Shown: positions 1-8,487 of the stretch, in pieces
Position numbering within the stretch: position 1 is the stretch's first letter
Layout: each line of letters begins with the position of its first letter
Assembly (NCBI RefSeq): GCF_900106995.1
Contig: NZ_FNOK01000014.1
Coordinates: 1-64,000 of the forward strand
Source of the DNA: Saccharopolyspora shandongensis
Lineage (GTDB): Bacteria > Actinomycetota > Actinomycetes > Mycobacteriales > Pseudonocardiaceae
DNA length: 64,000 bases
Direction: 5' to 3'
Translations under genes and position numbers: made by a program
The notes under the pieces: model-generated
Told to the model about the DNA's origin: nothing
The model's input: the letters and a program-made list of their open reading frames with translations, nothing else
The model's database searches: none

Positions 1-303
1 CCCCGGCAGCGCCAGCTGATCGGGAAACTTGCCTACCACCGCCCGCTTCACCCGGGCCTGCTGCCGTGCGGTCAGCGCCTTCTGCTCCTCGGGACGCCGG
101 CCACGTTTCCGCGCGTCCAAGGCCCGGTTTCCCGCACGGTGAAACGCATTCACCCAACGCGACACCGACCGCAGCCCCACACCGAAGGTCTCCGCGACCT
201 CCGCCTGCGTCCGCCCGGACTCGACCGCCGCGACCACCCGCCGCCGCAAATCCTCTTGCGAGGCAGGCGAAAGCCGCTTGACATCAACCACCGTCACCTT
301 CAC
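1..303 (-). CDS. IS630-like transposase, N-terminal part (runs off window)
   Basis: Reading leftwards from a GTG at 303, the frame stays open to the window edge and gives about 100 residues. The N-terminal half is a helix-turn-helix: an RRRVVAAVESG helix, then TQAEVAETFGVG and LRSVSRWVNAF. A basic linker (RKRGRRPE) follows. This is the arrangement at the start of IS630-family transposases, and of the stand-alone HTH protein in two-ORF versions. The DDE catalytic domain would lie outside the window, so completeness and activity cannot be judged. An in-frame GTG at 321 is an alternative start. The terminal inverted repeat was not identified. Confidence 0.7.
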   Translation of the reverse strand, partial: MKVTVVDVKRLSPASQEDLRRRVVAAVESGRTQAEVAETFGVGLRSVSRWVNAFHRAGNRALDARKRGRRPEEQKALTARQQARVKRAVVGKFPDQLALPG

Positions 304-391
304 ACCATAACCAACGACCACGCCACATTTGAGTTACCCATCAATAAGTGACGTATCGCCCCGTGTACCCCATCGGCAGTACTCTCGCGAG

Positions 392-940
<549 letters not shown>

Positions 941-1232
941 CCATCGGGCTTGCTAGCCCCGAATCATGGAGCTTAGCCGCGGTTCTCGGTGATCCTGCGG
1001 AGGTCGTCGTTGAATCTGATCGCACTGCCATTCTTGATCTGATCAATCGTCGCTGACAGCGATGCACAATCACCTGCCCGGATCTTGCGTGCCGGCTGGT
1101 GACGGCCAAAGCGGCGGTGGACGACGTCGATGAGCTTGCCGACGGCGACGTGGTCGGGTCTCCTGGCTGCTGTTCGAATGCTCGCTGCCCGATGTATCCG
1201 TCAGAAGTGTCCTCCGCACGTGGCCGGGGTCG
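941..1232. other. Gap with a possible gene remnant on the minus strand
   Basis: No convincing gene. On the minus strand an open frame of about 75 codons ends in TAA near 973-975. It reads naturally (VAVGKLIDVVHRR..., ending IRFNDDLRRITENRG) but has a stop just upstream, near 1215, and no good start. It may be the C-terminal stump of a lost gene. I do not recognise the family. Confidence 0.3.
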
Positions 1233-2060
1233 TCAGCGGCCTTGCCAGTTCGGGGGACGCTTGGCGTTGAAGGCGGCGTGGAACTCCGCGTAGTCCGCCG
1301 TTTTCATCAGCAGGGCTTGGGTTACCGCTTCCAGTTCCAGGGCTCCGGAGAGGCTCATGTCCAGTTCTCGGGTGAGCAGTTCCTTGGTCTGGGCGTAGCC
1401 CTGGAACGGGCCGGTGGCCAGGCGTCGGGCGAGCGCGGCCACCGCGTCGTCCAGCTCGTCGTCCTCGACGAGTTCGCTCACCAGGCCGTACCGTTCCGCC
1501 TTCGCCGCGTCGATGGTGTCGCCGAGCATCAGCAGTTGGGTGGCGCGGCCGAGGCCGACCAGGCGGGGCAGCAGGTAGGCCGAGCCCATGTCGGCGCCGG
1601 AGAGACCGACCTTGGTGAACAGGAACGCGAACTTCGCCGAGCGCGACGCGATGCGGAAGTCCGCCGCCAGGGCGATGACGGAGCCCGCGCCGGCCGCCAT
1701 GCCGTGCAGCGCCACGATGATCGGGATCGGGCACTCCCGCATCGCCTTGATCACCGCGCCGGTCATCTTGGTGAACTCCAGCAGCCGGCCGGCATCCATC
1801 TTCAGCGTTTCGCCGATGATCTCGTTGACGTCGCCGCCGGAGCAGAACGCCCGCCCTTCGCCGCGCAGCACGAGCGCTCGCGTGTCGCCGCGCTGCGGGA
1901 GCTCGGTCAGCAGGTCGCGCAGGTCCGCGTAGGCCTCGAAGGTCAGCGCGTTGAGCTTGTCCGGCCGGTCGAAGGTGACGGTGGCGACGCCGTCGGCGTG
2001 CTCGAAGCCGAAGTGCTCCCACTCGGCGGTGATGGGGACCGATCCGCGGAACGGGCTCAT
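1233..2060 (-). CDS. Enoyl-CoA hydratase/isomerase family protein
   Basis: The 275-residue product is a crotonase-fold enzyme. The CoA and oxyanion-hole segments are visible: ALVLRGEGRAFCSGGDV (about residues 62-78) and ALHGMAAGAGSVIALAADFRIAS (about 116-138). A GLSGADMGSAYLLPRLVGLGRA block replaces the Glu-containing catalytic strand of classical hydratases, as in many hydratases and isomerases acting on aromatic-CoA-derived substrates. The gene is divergent from the 2-aminobenzoate-CoA-ligase-like gene and shares its promoter region, so a role downstream of an aryl-CoA is the likely context. The exact reaction (hydration, isomerisation or ring chemistry) cannot be read from sequence. Confidence 0.85.
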   Translation of the reverse strand: MSPFRGSVPITAEWEHFGFEHADGVATVTFDRPDKLNALTFEAYADLRDLLTELPQRGDTRALVLRGEGRAFCSGGDVNEIIGETLKMDAGRLLEFTKMTGAVIKAMRECPIPIIVALHGMAAGAGSVIALAADFRIASRSAKFAFLFTKVGLSGADMGSAYLLPRLVGLGRATQLLMLGDTIDAAKAERYGLVSELVEDDELDDAVAALARRLATGPFQGYAQTKELLTRELDMSLSGALELEAVTQALLMKTADYAEFHAAFNAKRPPNWQGR

Positions 2061-2234
2061 GGGGGCGTCCTCCCTGGGCGTGCCGGATGCCGGGAGCGTA
2101 TCACTGAAATTTGACTGCCGTCATCAATGCGACATGCTTGACGGGCAGTATGGCGAGATATTGACTGTCGTCACATCAAGTGAATACTTGGGGCAATCGC
2201 GTGGCCCCTGTCGTCGTTGGAGGGAGCGCTGCCG
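2061..2234. promoter_or_regulatory. Divergent promoter with repeated TGAC-N4-GTCA boxes
   Basis: This region separates the divergent hydratase and ligase genes. TTGACTGCCGTCA (2111-2123) and TTGACTGTCGTCA (2161-2173) are near-identical, 50 bp apart, and each is a TGAC-N4-GTCA inverted repeat. A related TTGACGGGCAGTA lies between them (2138-2150). The second box can double as a -35 (TTGACT) with AATACT about 16 bp downstream. A ribosome binding site GGAGGG (2219-2224) precedes the ligase ATG. The boxes look like operators for a dimeric repressor. No regulator gene is adjacent. Confidence 0.6.
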
Positions 2235-3860
2235 ATGCAGCCCTCGTCGCAGTTATCGCTGTCCGGGCACGTCGACACGTTCTGCCGGGACAACCTGCCG
2301 CCGCGCGAGCAGTGGCCGCAGTTCCGGTTCGACCTGCCCGGGCTGGCGTACCCGGATCGCCTCAACTGCGCCGAAGTGCTGCTGGACGACGCGGTGGCGA
2401 AGTGGGGCCCGGACCGGCCGTGCCTGGTCACGCCGACCGAGCGCTGGACCTACGGCGAACTCCAGCGGCGCGCCGACCAGGTGGCGCAAGTGCTCGCAGC
2501 GGACTTCGGCCTGCAGCCGGGCAACCGGGTGCTGCTGCGCGGCCCCAACAACCCGTGGCTGGTGGCGAGCTGGTTCGGCGTCCTCAAAGCCGGCTGCGTC
2601 GCGGTGACCACGATGCCGCTGCTGCGCTCCGGCGAGATCGGCCAGCTGATCGAGCTCACCCGCCCCGCCCTGGCGCTCTGCGATCACCGCTTCGCCGCCG
2701 AGCTCCGCGACGCGACCCCCGGCGTCGTCATCGCGACGTACGGCGTCGACGCGGACGGAAGCCTGGACCGCCGCTGCGCGGCGAAGACCGGTGAGTTCAC
2801 CGCGGTGCGGACGGCCGCCGACGACGTCGCGCTGCTCGCGCCAACCTCCGGCACGACCGGAAAACCCAAGGCCACCATGCACTTCCACCGCGACGTGCTG
2901 GCCAATGCGGACACCTTCGCCGAACACGTGCTCAAGCCCGATGCCGACGACGTGTTCACCGGAACCCCGCCGCTGGGGTTCACCTTCGGGCTGGGCGGCC
3001 TGGTCGTGTTCCCGATGCGCGTCGGGGCGTCGTCGCTGCTGCTGGAGAAGGCCGGTCCGGACGAGCTGGCCAAGGCGATCGCCGAGCACGACGTCACGGT
3101 GCTGTTCACCGCGCCGACGGCCTACAAAGCACTGCTGTCGGCGGACCGGGGCGCGGACCTGGCGACGCTGCGGCGCTGCGTGTCGGCCGGGGAACACCTG
3201 CCCAAGGAGGTGTGGGAGGCGTTCCACGCGCGGACCGGCCTCAAGATCATCAACGGCATCGGCGGCACCGAGCTGCTGCACATCTTCATCTCGGCCGCCG
3301 ACGACGACATCCGGCCGGGCGCCACCGGCAAGGCGGTGCCCGGGTTCGAGGCGGCGGTCCTCGACGACGACGGCGAACCCGTGCCCGACGGTTCGGTGGG
3401 GCGCCTCGCGGTGCGCGGGCCGACCGGCTGCCGCTACCTCAACGACTCCCGGCAGCAGCAGTACGTCCAGCACGGCTGGAACATCACCGGCGACACCTAC
3501 GTCCGCGACGGCGACGGGTACTTCTGGTATCAGGCGCGCAACGACGACATGATCATCTCCGCGGGCTACAACATCGCGGGCCCCGAAGTGGAGGAGGCGC
3601 TGCTGGGCCACCCCGACGTGGTCGAGACCGGGGTGGTGGCGTCGCCCGACGAGCAGCGCGGCGCGATCGTCAAGGCCTACGTGGTGCTGCGCGACGGACT
3701 GGTGGGCGACGCGGACAAGGCCGCCGAGCTGCAGGACTTCGTCAAGCAGCGCATCGCGCCTTACAAGTACCCGAGGGCGATCGAGTTCCTGGAAGCCCTG
3801 CCCCGCACCAGCAACGGCAAGCTCCAGCGCTTCGTCCTCCGCGAGCGCGCCCGGGCCTGA
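2235..3860 (+). CDS. 2-aminobenzoate/benzoate-type CoA ligase (ANL superfamily)
   Basis: The 541-residue acyl-adenylate-forming enzyme has the P-loop APTSGTTGKPKATMH (about residues 196-210), the A5-type GGTELLHIFIS segment, the hinge region YQARNDDMIISAGYNIAGPEVEEAL, and the catalytic C-terminal Lys in RTSNGKLQRF. GGTELLHIFIS and the HGWNITGDTY segment are typical of the benzoate/2-aminobenzoate-CoA ligase branch. It would activate an aromatic acid with ATP and CoA. The neighbouring kynureninase makes anthranilate, so 2-aminobenzoyl-CoA is the obvious candidate product; the substrate is inferred from context. The start is ATG 2235 behind GGAGGG; an in-frame TTG at 2217 is less likely. Confidence 0.85.
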   Translation: MQPSSQLSLSGHVDTFCRDNLPPREQWPQFRFDLPGLAYPDRLNCAEVLLDDAVAKWGPDRPCLVTPTERWTYGELQRRADQVAQVLAADFGLQPGNRVLLRGPNNPWLVASWFGVLKAGCVAVTTMPLLRSGEIGQLIELTRPALALCDHRFAAELRDATPGVVIATYGVDADGSLDRRCAAKTGEFTAVRTAADDVALLAPTSGTTGKPKATMHFHRDVLANADTFAEHVLKPDADDVFTGTPPLGFTFGLGGLVVFPMRVGASSLLLEKAGPDELAKAIAEHDVTVLFTAPTAYKALLSADRGADLATLRRCVSAGEHLPKEVWEAFHARTGLKIINGIGGTELLHIFISAADDDIRPGATGKAVPGFEAAVLDDDGEPVPDGSVGRLAVRGPTGCRYLNDSRQQQYVQHGWNITGDTYVRDGDGYFWYQARNDDMIISAGYNIAGPEVEEALLGHPDVVETGVVASPDEQRGAIVKAYVVLRDGLVGDADKAAELQDFVKQRIAPYKYPRAIEFLEALPRTSNGKLQRFVLRERARA

Positions 3861-3875
3861 CCGCCCGGGCGGCCG

Positions 3876-5105
3876 TCAGGCGACGACGAGTTCGCGCAGC
3901 GCGGCAAGACCATTGTGGACCTCGACGAAGCTGGTGCTCAGCGGGGCGAGGCCGATGCGGATCCCGTCGGGCGCGCGGAAGTCCGGGATGACGCCGCGGT
4001 CCCAGAGCTTGTCGGTGATCTCCCGGAAGTCGGCCCGGCGCACGGTGATGTGCCCACCGCGGCGCTCGGATTCGCGCGGTGACGCCAGCTGCACGCCCCG
4101 GTCGAACAGCCACGACTCCGCCAGTTCGAGGGCGAACTCGGTCAGCAGCAACGATTTCGCGCGGACTGCCTCGATGCCCGCTTCTTCGAGCATGTCCAGG
4201 CCGGCGAGCAGGGGGAGCATCGCCAGGATCGGGGGCGTGCCGCTGAGCACCCCGCGGATGCCGTCGGCGGGGTGATAACCCGGGCCCATCTCGAACGGCT
4301 CGCGATGTCCCATCCAGCCCCAGATCGGCTGCTGAGCGGACCCGTGATGGCGGCGGTTGACGTAGCCGAAGGCGGGAGATCCGGGCCCGCCGTTGAGGTA
4401 CTTGTAGGTGCAGCCGACGGCGAAGTCGGCGCCCCACTCGTCGAGCTCGACGGGCACCGAGCCGGCCGAATGGCAGAGGTCCCACAGCACCAACGCGCCC
4501 GCCCGGTGCGCGGTGCGGGTGATCGCCTCGGCGTCGGCCAGGTAGCCGGAGCGGTATGCGACGTGGCTGAACACGACCAGCGCGGTGTCCGGGCCCACCG
4601 CCGCGGCGACCTGTTCGTCGGTGATGCCCGCCGCCGGGTCGGTCTCGATCCACTTGAGGACCAGGTCGCGTTCGGCGGCGATGCCTTCCAGGACGTAGCG
4701 GTCGGTGGGGAAGTTGTCGGTGTCGAGGACGATTTCGCGGCGGCCGGGCCGGGCGGCGACAGCGGCGCGGGCGAGCTTGTAGAGCATGACGGTGGTGGAG
4801 TCGGCCACGACGACCTGCCCGGGCTCGGCGCCGAGCGCGGCCCGGCCGAGGCGGTCGCCGACGGTGACCGGCCAGTCGAGCCACTCGTCGGTCCAGCCCC
4901 GGATCAGGCGCTGGCCCCACTGCTGGTGGATGAACCGGTCCATGTGCTCGGGAAGCGCGCCGGCGGGTCGCCCCAGGGAGTTGCCGTCGAGGTAGGCGAC
5001 GACGTCCGCGCCGTCGGGCGTCAGGAACCGGTCCCGGAAGCCGCGCAGCGGATCGGCTTCGTCCAACGCGTGCGCCTTCGCCAGGAGGTCGGTGCGGTCG
5101 GGCAT
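3876..5105 (-). CDS. kynU: Kynureninase
   Basis: The 409-residue PLP enzyme of fold type I cleaves L-kynurenine to anthranilate and alanine. YLDGNSLGRP near residue 40 is the family signature, ADSTTVMLYK contacts the cofactor, LWDLCHSAGSVPV (about 207-219) carries the Asp that pairs with the PLP nitrogen, and Lys235 in CTYKYLNGGPG is the Schiff-base lysine. WGWMGHREPFEMGPGY near 264-279 is also characteristic. Length is normal for bacteria. It is the third gene of a minus-strand run kynA, amidohydrolase, kynU, with short gaps that suggest one transcript. Confidence 0.95.
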   Translation of the reverse strand: MPDRTDLLAKAHALDEADPLRGFRDRFLTPDGADVVAYLDGNSLGRPAGALPEHMDRFIHQQWGQRLIRGWTDEWLDWPVTVGDRLGRAALGAEPGQVVVADSTTVMLYKLARAAVAARPGRREIVLDTDNFPTDRYVLEGIAAERDLVLKWIETDPAAGITDEQVAAAVGPDTALVVFSHVAYRSGYLADAEAITRTAHRAGALVLWDLCHSAGSVPVELDEWGADFAVGCTYKYLNGGPGSPAFGYVNRRHHGSAQQPIWGWMGHREPFEMGPGYHPADGIRGVLSGTPPILAMLPLLAGLDMLEEAGIEAVRAKSLLLTEFALELAESWLFDRGVQLASPRESERRGGHITVRRADFREITDKLWDRGVIPDFRAPDGIRIGLAPLSTSFVEVHNGLAALRELVVA

Positions 5106-5132
5106 GGCGTTCTTCCTCTGCTGGTGGTCGAG

Positions 5133-6125
5133 TCAGGACGTGGGGGACGGGTCGAGAACCCGGGCCGTGCACAGGGAACCGGCGAACCGGGACGGCCGCC
5201 GATCGAGGCCGCCTGGCACCCAGCAAGGCGGCGCGGGGCTATCGAGATCGGTCATCGCGGTCAGCACGTCGTCGGGCGCGAGGCCGGCGGTTTGCAGCGC
5301 GGCGACCTCGCGCGCGTTGATGCCCAACGGTAGCGGCCCGTTGCCGAGATCGGTTCCGTAGCGGATGGTTCCGCCGAGGTGGCAGAACCGGCGCAGGTTG
5401 TCGACCGCGGTGCGCAGCTCGGCCGTGTCGGACCCGTAGCCGTGGATGTCGAGGGTGCTGATCCAGCTCATCCGCTGCGCCACGTCGGTCAGCAGCCGGT
5501 CCTCGATGCGTTCGGTCCACGGCGTGTGCGCGAGCCCGTCGACGCCTGCTTCGTAGGCGCCGCGGACGGTGTTGTCGCCCTCGGCGTGGGCGACGACGGG
5601 CAGCCCCATGCCGTGCGCCGTGGAGACGATCTCCGCCAGCACGCGGGCGGGGAGCGTGGGCCCCGCGCCGGGATGCAGGACGACCTTGATGGCCCGAGCG
5701 CCGGACCGGTGCTGCTCGCCCACGGCGGCTTGGGCGTCGACCACCGAACGCACCTCCCGGAAACTACCGGGCGGCGCCCAGGACCGGTCGCTGGGATACC
5801 CGCCCGGCGCGGTCAGGAACGCCCCGACGGCCCGGACCTGCGGCAACTCCGGATCGTCGGCGGCCAGCAGCTCGGCGACCGAGGCCGGAACGCTGCCCAG
5901 GTCGTCGACCTGCGAGATACCGCCGGCGCGGACGGCGCGGAGGTCCACCAGGCCCGAGTGCACGTGGGCGTCGCGCAGCCCGGGAAGCAGCGTGCCCCCG
6001 ACCTGCCGGACCCGTGCGCCTGGCGGCACCGACGAGGGCGGCAACGGTCCGCCACCGACCGCGGGGCGCCACGCGCGCACCGGTCGAACCACCGGCCCCA
6101 CCAGGCGGAATCGGCGATCACCCAC
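5133..6125 (-). CDS. Metal-dependent amidohydrolase in the kyn operon (possible kynurenine formamidase substitute)
   Basis: The main frame has the amidohydrolase-superfamily metal site: HVH in LPGLRDAHVHSGL, Lys in AIKVVLHPG, His in VVAHAEGD, His in GLAHTPW and Asp in IRYGTDLGNG. It lies between kynA and kynU, where N-formylkynurenine must be deformylated, and no KynB-type cyclase-family formamidase is seen in the window. A formamidase role is therefore plausible but inferred. The N-terminus is uncertain. GTG 6125 is in frame with the catalytic domain, but ATG 6142 in another frame encodes a family-like start (EEEWVIADSAWW), so a frameshift around 6060-6095 is possible. Imidazolonepropionase- or prolidase-like activity is an alternative. 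Confidence 0.75.
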   Translation of the reverse strand: MGDRRFRLVGPVVRPVRAWRPAVGGGPLPPSSVPPGARVRQVGGTLLPGLRDAHVHSGLVDLRAVRAGGISQVDDLGSVPASVAELLAADDPELPQVRAVGAFLTAPGGYPSDRSWAPPGSFREVRSVVDAQAAVGEQHRSGARAIKVVLHPGAGPTLPARVLAEIVSTAHGMGLPVVAHAEGDNTVRGAYEAGVDGLAHTPWTERIEDRLLTDVAQRMSWISTLDIHGYGSDTAELRTAVDNLRRFCHLGGTIRYGTDLGNGPLPLGINAREVAALQTAGLAPDDVLTAMTDLDSPAPPCWVPGGLDRRPSRFAGSLCTARVLDPSPTS

Positions 6126-6148
6126 TCCTCTTCGCCGGGCATCGCGGG

Positions 6149-7003
6149 CTACCGGGTGATCTCGGTGCGCACCGCGTACAGCTCGGGGAAGAAGGTCAGG
6201 TCCAGTGCGTCGCGGAGGAAGGGCACCCCGCTGGACCCGCCGGTGCCCCGTTTGAACCCGATCGTGCGCTCCACGGTCTTGAGGTGCCGGAATCGCCAGA
6301 ACTGGAAGTTCTCCTCCAGGTCCACGAGTTCCTCGCAGGCCTCGTAGGCTGCCCAGTTCTCCTCGGCCGACTCGTAGATCTGCCGGAAGACGGGCACGAG
6401 CTCGGGCGCGTAGGTGTGCGCGCGGCTGACGTCGCGCGTCAGCAGCGGCGCGGGGACCGGGTACCCGCACCGGGAGAGGTGGCGGAGGAACTCGTCGTAG
6501 ATGCTGGGTCGTCCGAGCAGCCCGGACAGCAGTGCGTGGGCGCGCTCGTCGTGCCGGAACACCTCCAGCATCTCGGCGTTCTTGTTGCCGAGGACGAACT
6601 CCACGGCGCGGTACTGGTAGGACTGGAATCCCGATGACCTGCCGAGGAATCCGCGGAACTGCACGAACTCCGTCGGGGTCAGGGTCGCCAGCACCGACCA
6701 CTGCTCGGTGAGGGTGTGCTGGATGTGCTTGACCCGGGCCAGCCCCTTGAGCGCGGGCTGCAGCCGGTCGCCCGCGAGGTGCTCGCACGCCGTCCGCAGC
6801 TCGTGCAGCACGAGCTTGAGCCACAGCTCCGCCGCCTGGTGCTGGATGATGAACAGCAGCTCGTCGTGGTGCTCGGGTTCGCTGACGGGCTGTTGGGCGC
6901 CGAGCAGCTGCTCGAGGTTCAGGTACTGGCCGTAGGACATGGCGGTGCGGAAATCCCTGACCACCTCGTCCTCGATGGGACGGGTGTTCGTCGCATCGAC
7001 CAT
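6149..7003 (-). CDS. kynA: Tryptophan 2,3-dioxygenase
   Basis: The 284-residue heme enzyme oxidises L-Trp to N-formylkynurenine, the first step of the kynurenine route. His55 in FIIQHQAAELW is at the position of the active-site His, Arg117 in EFVQFRGFL binds the substrate carboxylate, and His240 in FWRFRHLKTVERTIGF is the proximal heme ligand. These numbers coincide with the characterised Xanthomonas enzyme. GTGGSSGV (about 253-260) closes the active site. It is the first gene of the minus-strand kyn run; the amidohydrolase follows within about 25 bases. A TATAGGAT element upstream, near 7055, may be its -10. Confidence 0.97.
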   Translation of the reverse strand: MVDATNTRPIEDEVVRDFRTAMSYGQYLNLEQLLGAQQPVSEPEHHDELLFIIQHQAAELWLKLVLHELRTACEHLAGDRLQPALKGLARVKHIQHTLTEQWSVLATLTPTEFVQFRGFLGRSSGFQSYQYRAVEFVLGNKNAEMLEVFRHDERAHALLSGLLGRPSIYDEFLRHLSRCGYPVPAPLLTRDVSRAHTYAPELVPVFRQIYESAEENWAAYEACEELVDLEENFQFWRFRHLKTVERTIGFKRGTGGSSGVPFLRDALDLTFFPELYAVRTEITR

Positions 7004-7092
7004 CGGTTCTCCTCACGCCCCGCCCGAGCGGGCGGAGCCGCCGCCGGTTCATGTCGCATCCTATACGAACGTCACAAACAGGCAATGGTCGT

Positions 7093-8346
7093 TCAGGCGG
7101 CGGGGGATGTTTGGTCCATTGTGGATGGTTCTTCATGGCCCTGCCGCGGCCGGGCGAGTGTGATCAGTGCCAACGCGGAGAGGAGGACGAAACCCAGCAC
7201 CACGACGGCCGTCGACATGGCGGTCGTGCTGCCCAGGGCGCCGGGCAGGGGTGCGGCCGCGGCGGCGAGCACGAATTGGATGCCGCCGAGCAGGCCGGAA
7301 GCGGCTCCGGGGGCATCGGCGCCGACCGCGAGGATGATGGTCGTCGACGCGGGCAGCAGCACGCCGAACCCGGAGGTCAGGCCGAACAGGCAGGCCCAGG
7401 TGGACGGGAACGTGCTGATGCCGGAGGCCAGCAGCGCGACCAGCGTGATCGCGGCGGTGACCGTGACGGCCACGCCGATGACGAGCAGCGAGTTGAGCCG
7501 CATGCGCCCGGCGAGCCGTCCGAACGCCACACCGGCCACTGTGGTGCCGACGGCGTTCGTGGCGAAGACGAGGCCGTAACCGGTGGGGGACAAGCCGTAG
7601 ACGCTCTGGAAGACGAAGGGCGAGCCGGTGATGTAGGCGAACATGGCGGCCAGTCCACAACCCATGACGAGGAGGTGGCCGACGAGCTCGCGCCGCCGGA
7701 GCAATCCGCCCATGGCGATGAACGCGGCCCGCAGTCCGCCGGTGCGGCGCCGCTCGGCGGGCAGCGACTCGGGAACCCACACCCAGACCGCGGTCACCAG
7801 CACCAGCCCGGCCGCGGCCAGCGCCACGAACACCAGGCGCCACGAGCCGACGCCGAGGACGAGGCCGCCGGCAACCGGCGCCAGCACCGGCGCGGTCATC
7901 GCGATCGTGCTCAGCGTCGAGAGCTTGCGGGCCGCGCTGGGGCCGGTGAACCGGTCGCTGATGACGGCCCGCCCGATGACGAGCCCGGCGCTGCCTGCGG
8001 CCCCTTGCAACAGCCGGGCGACGTCGAACACGGCGATGGTCGGGGCGAACGCGCAGACCAGGGACAACGCGGTGAACAGGCCGCAGCCGGCCAGGAGTAG
8101 GCGTCGCCGTCCGGTCGAGTCGCTGACCGGGCCGAGCACGACCTGGCCGACGGCGAGCCCGACGAGGCACGCCGTCAGGGAGAGTTGGACGGCCGTTCCT
8201 GAGGTCGCGAACGAGGTGACGATCTGGGGGAAGCCGGGCGCGTACATGTCGGTGGCGAACGGCGATACCGCCGAGAGTCCACCGAGGACGATGACGAGCC
8301 GCCCGGCTCCCGTCCGCGCGGAAGTGACATCGATGCCGGCGTTCAT
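7093..8346 (-). CDS. MFS drug-efflux transporter, Bcr/CflA-like
   Basis: The 417-residue protein has about 12 hydrophobic segments. The DHA1/Bcr-CflA signatures are visible: FATDMYAPGFPQI after the first helix, GPVSDSTGRRRLLL (motif A, loop 2-3), ARLLQGAAGSAG, and the APVLAPVAGG stretch in helix 5. It is a proton-driven exporter of small molecules in the cytoplasmic membrane. It starts downstream of kynA but has its own start and belongs to another unit. The AraC-type gene just downstream on the same strand may be its regulator. The substrate is unknown. Confidence 0.85.
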   Translation of the reverse strand: MNAGIDVTSARTGAGRLVIVLGGLSAVSPFATDMYAPGFPQIVTSFATSGTAVQLSLTACLVGLAVGQVVLGPVSDSTGRRRLLLAGCGLFTALSLVCAFAPTIAVFDVARLLQGAAGSAGLVIGRAVISDRFTGPSAARKLSTLSTIAMTAPVLAPVAGGLVLGVGSWRLVFVALAAAGLVLVTAVWVWVPESLPAERRRTGGLRAAFIAMGGLLRRRELVGHLLVMGCGLAAMFAYITGSPFVFQSVYGLSPTGYGLVFATNAVGTTVAGVAFGRLAGRMRLNSLLVIGVAVTVTAAITLVALLASGISTFPSTWACLFGLTSGFGVLLPASTTIILAVGADAPGAASGLLGGIQFVLAAAAAPLPGALGSTTAMSTAVVVLGFVLLSALALITLARPRQGHEEPSTMDQTSPAA

Positions 8347-8487
8347 CGGTCTCCAACGGAGGGTGTCTGTTTCGGGGAAGCGTGACGGCCGGTGTGGCCG
8401 CTACTCGTCACATCGTTGGAGTCGGGGCGACGCCGTGGTGTGGAGCGAGGTGCCCGCGAATGTGGAGGGCGATGCTCTCCCCAAGCG

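Noticed and set aside
2253..3611. A 452-codon open frame on the minus strand opposite the CoA ligase gene
   Set aside because: It mirrors the ligase codon structure, has no start signal and no family-like sequence. It is a high-GC antisense shadow.
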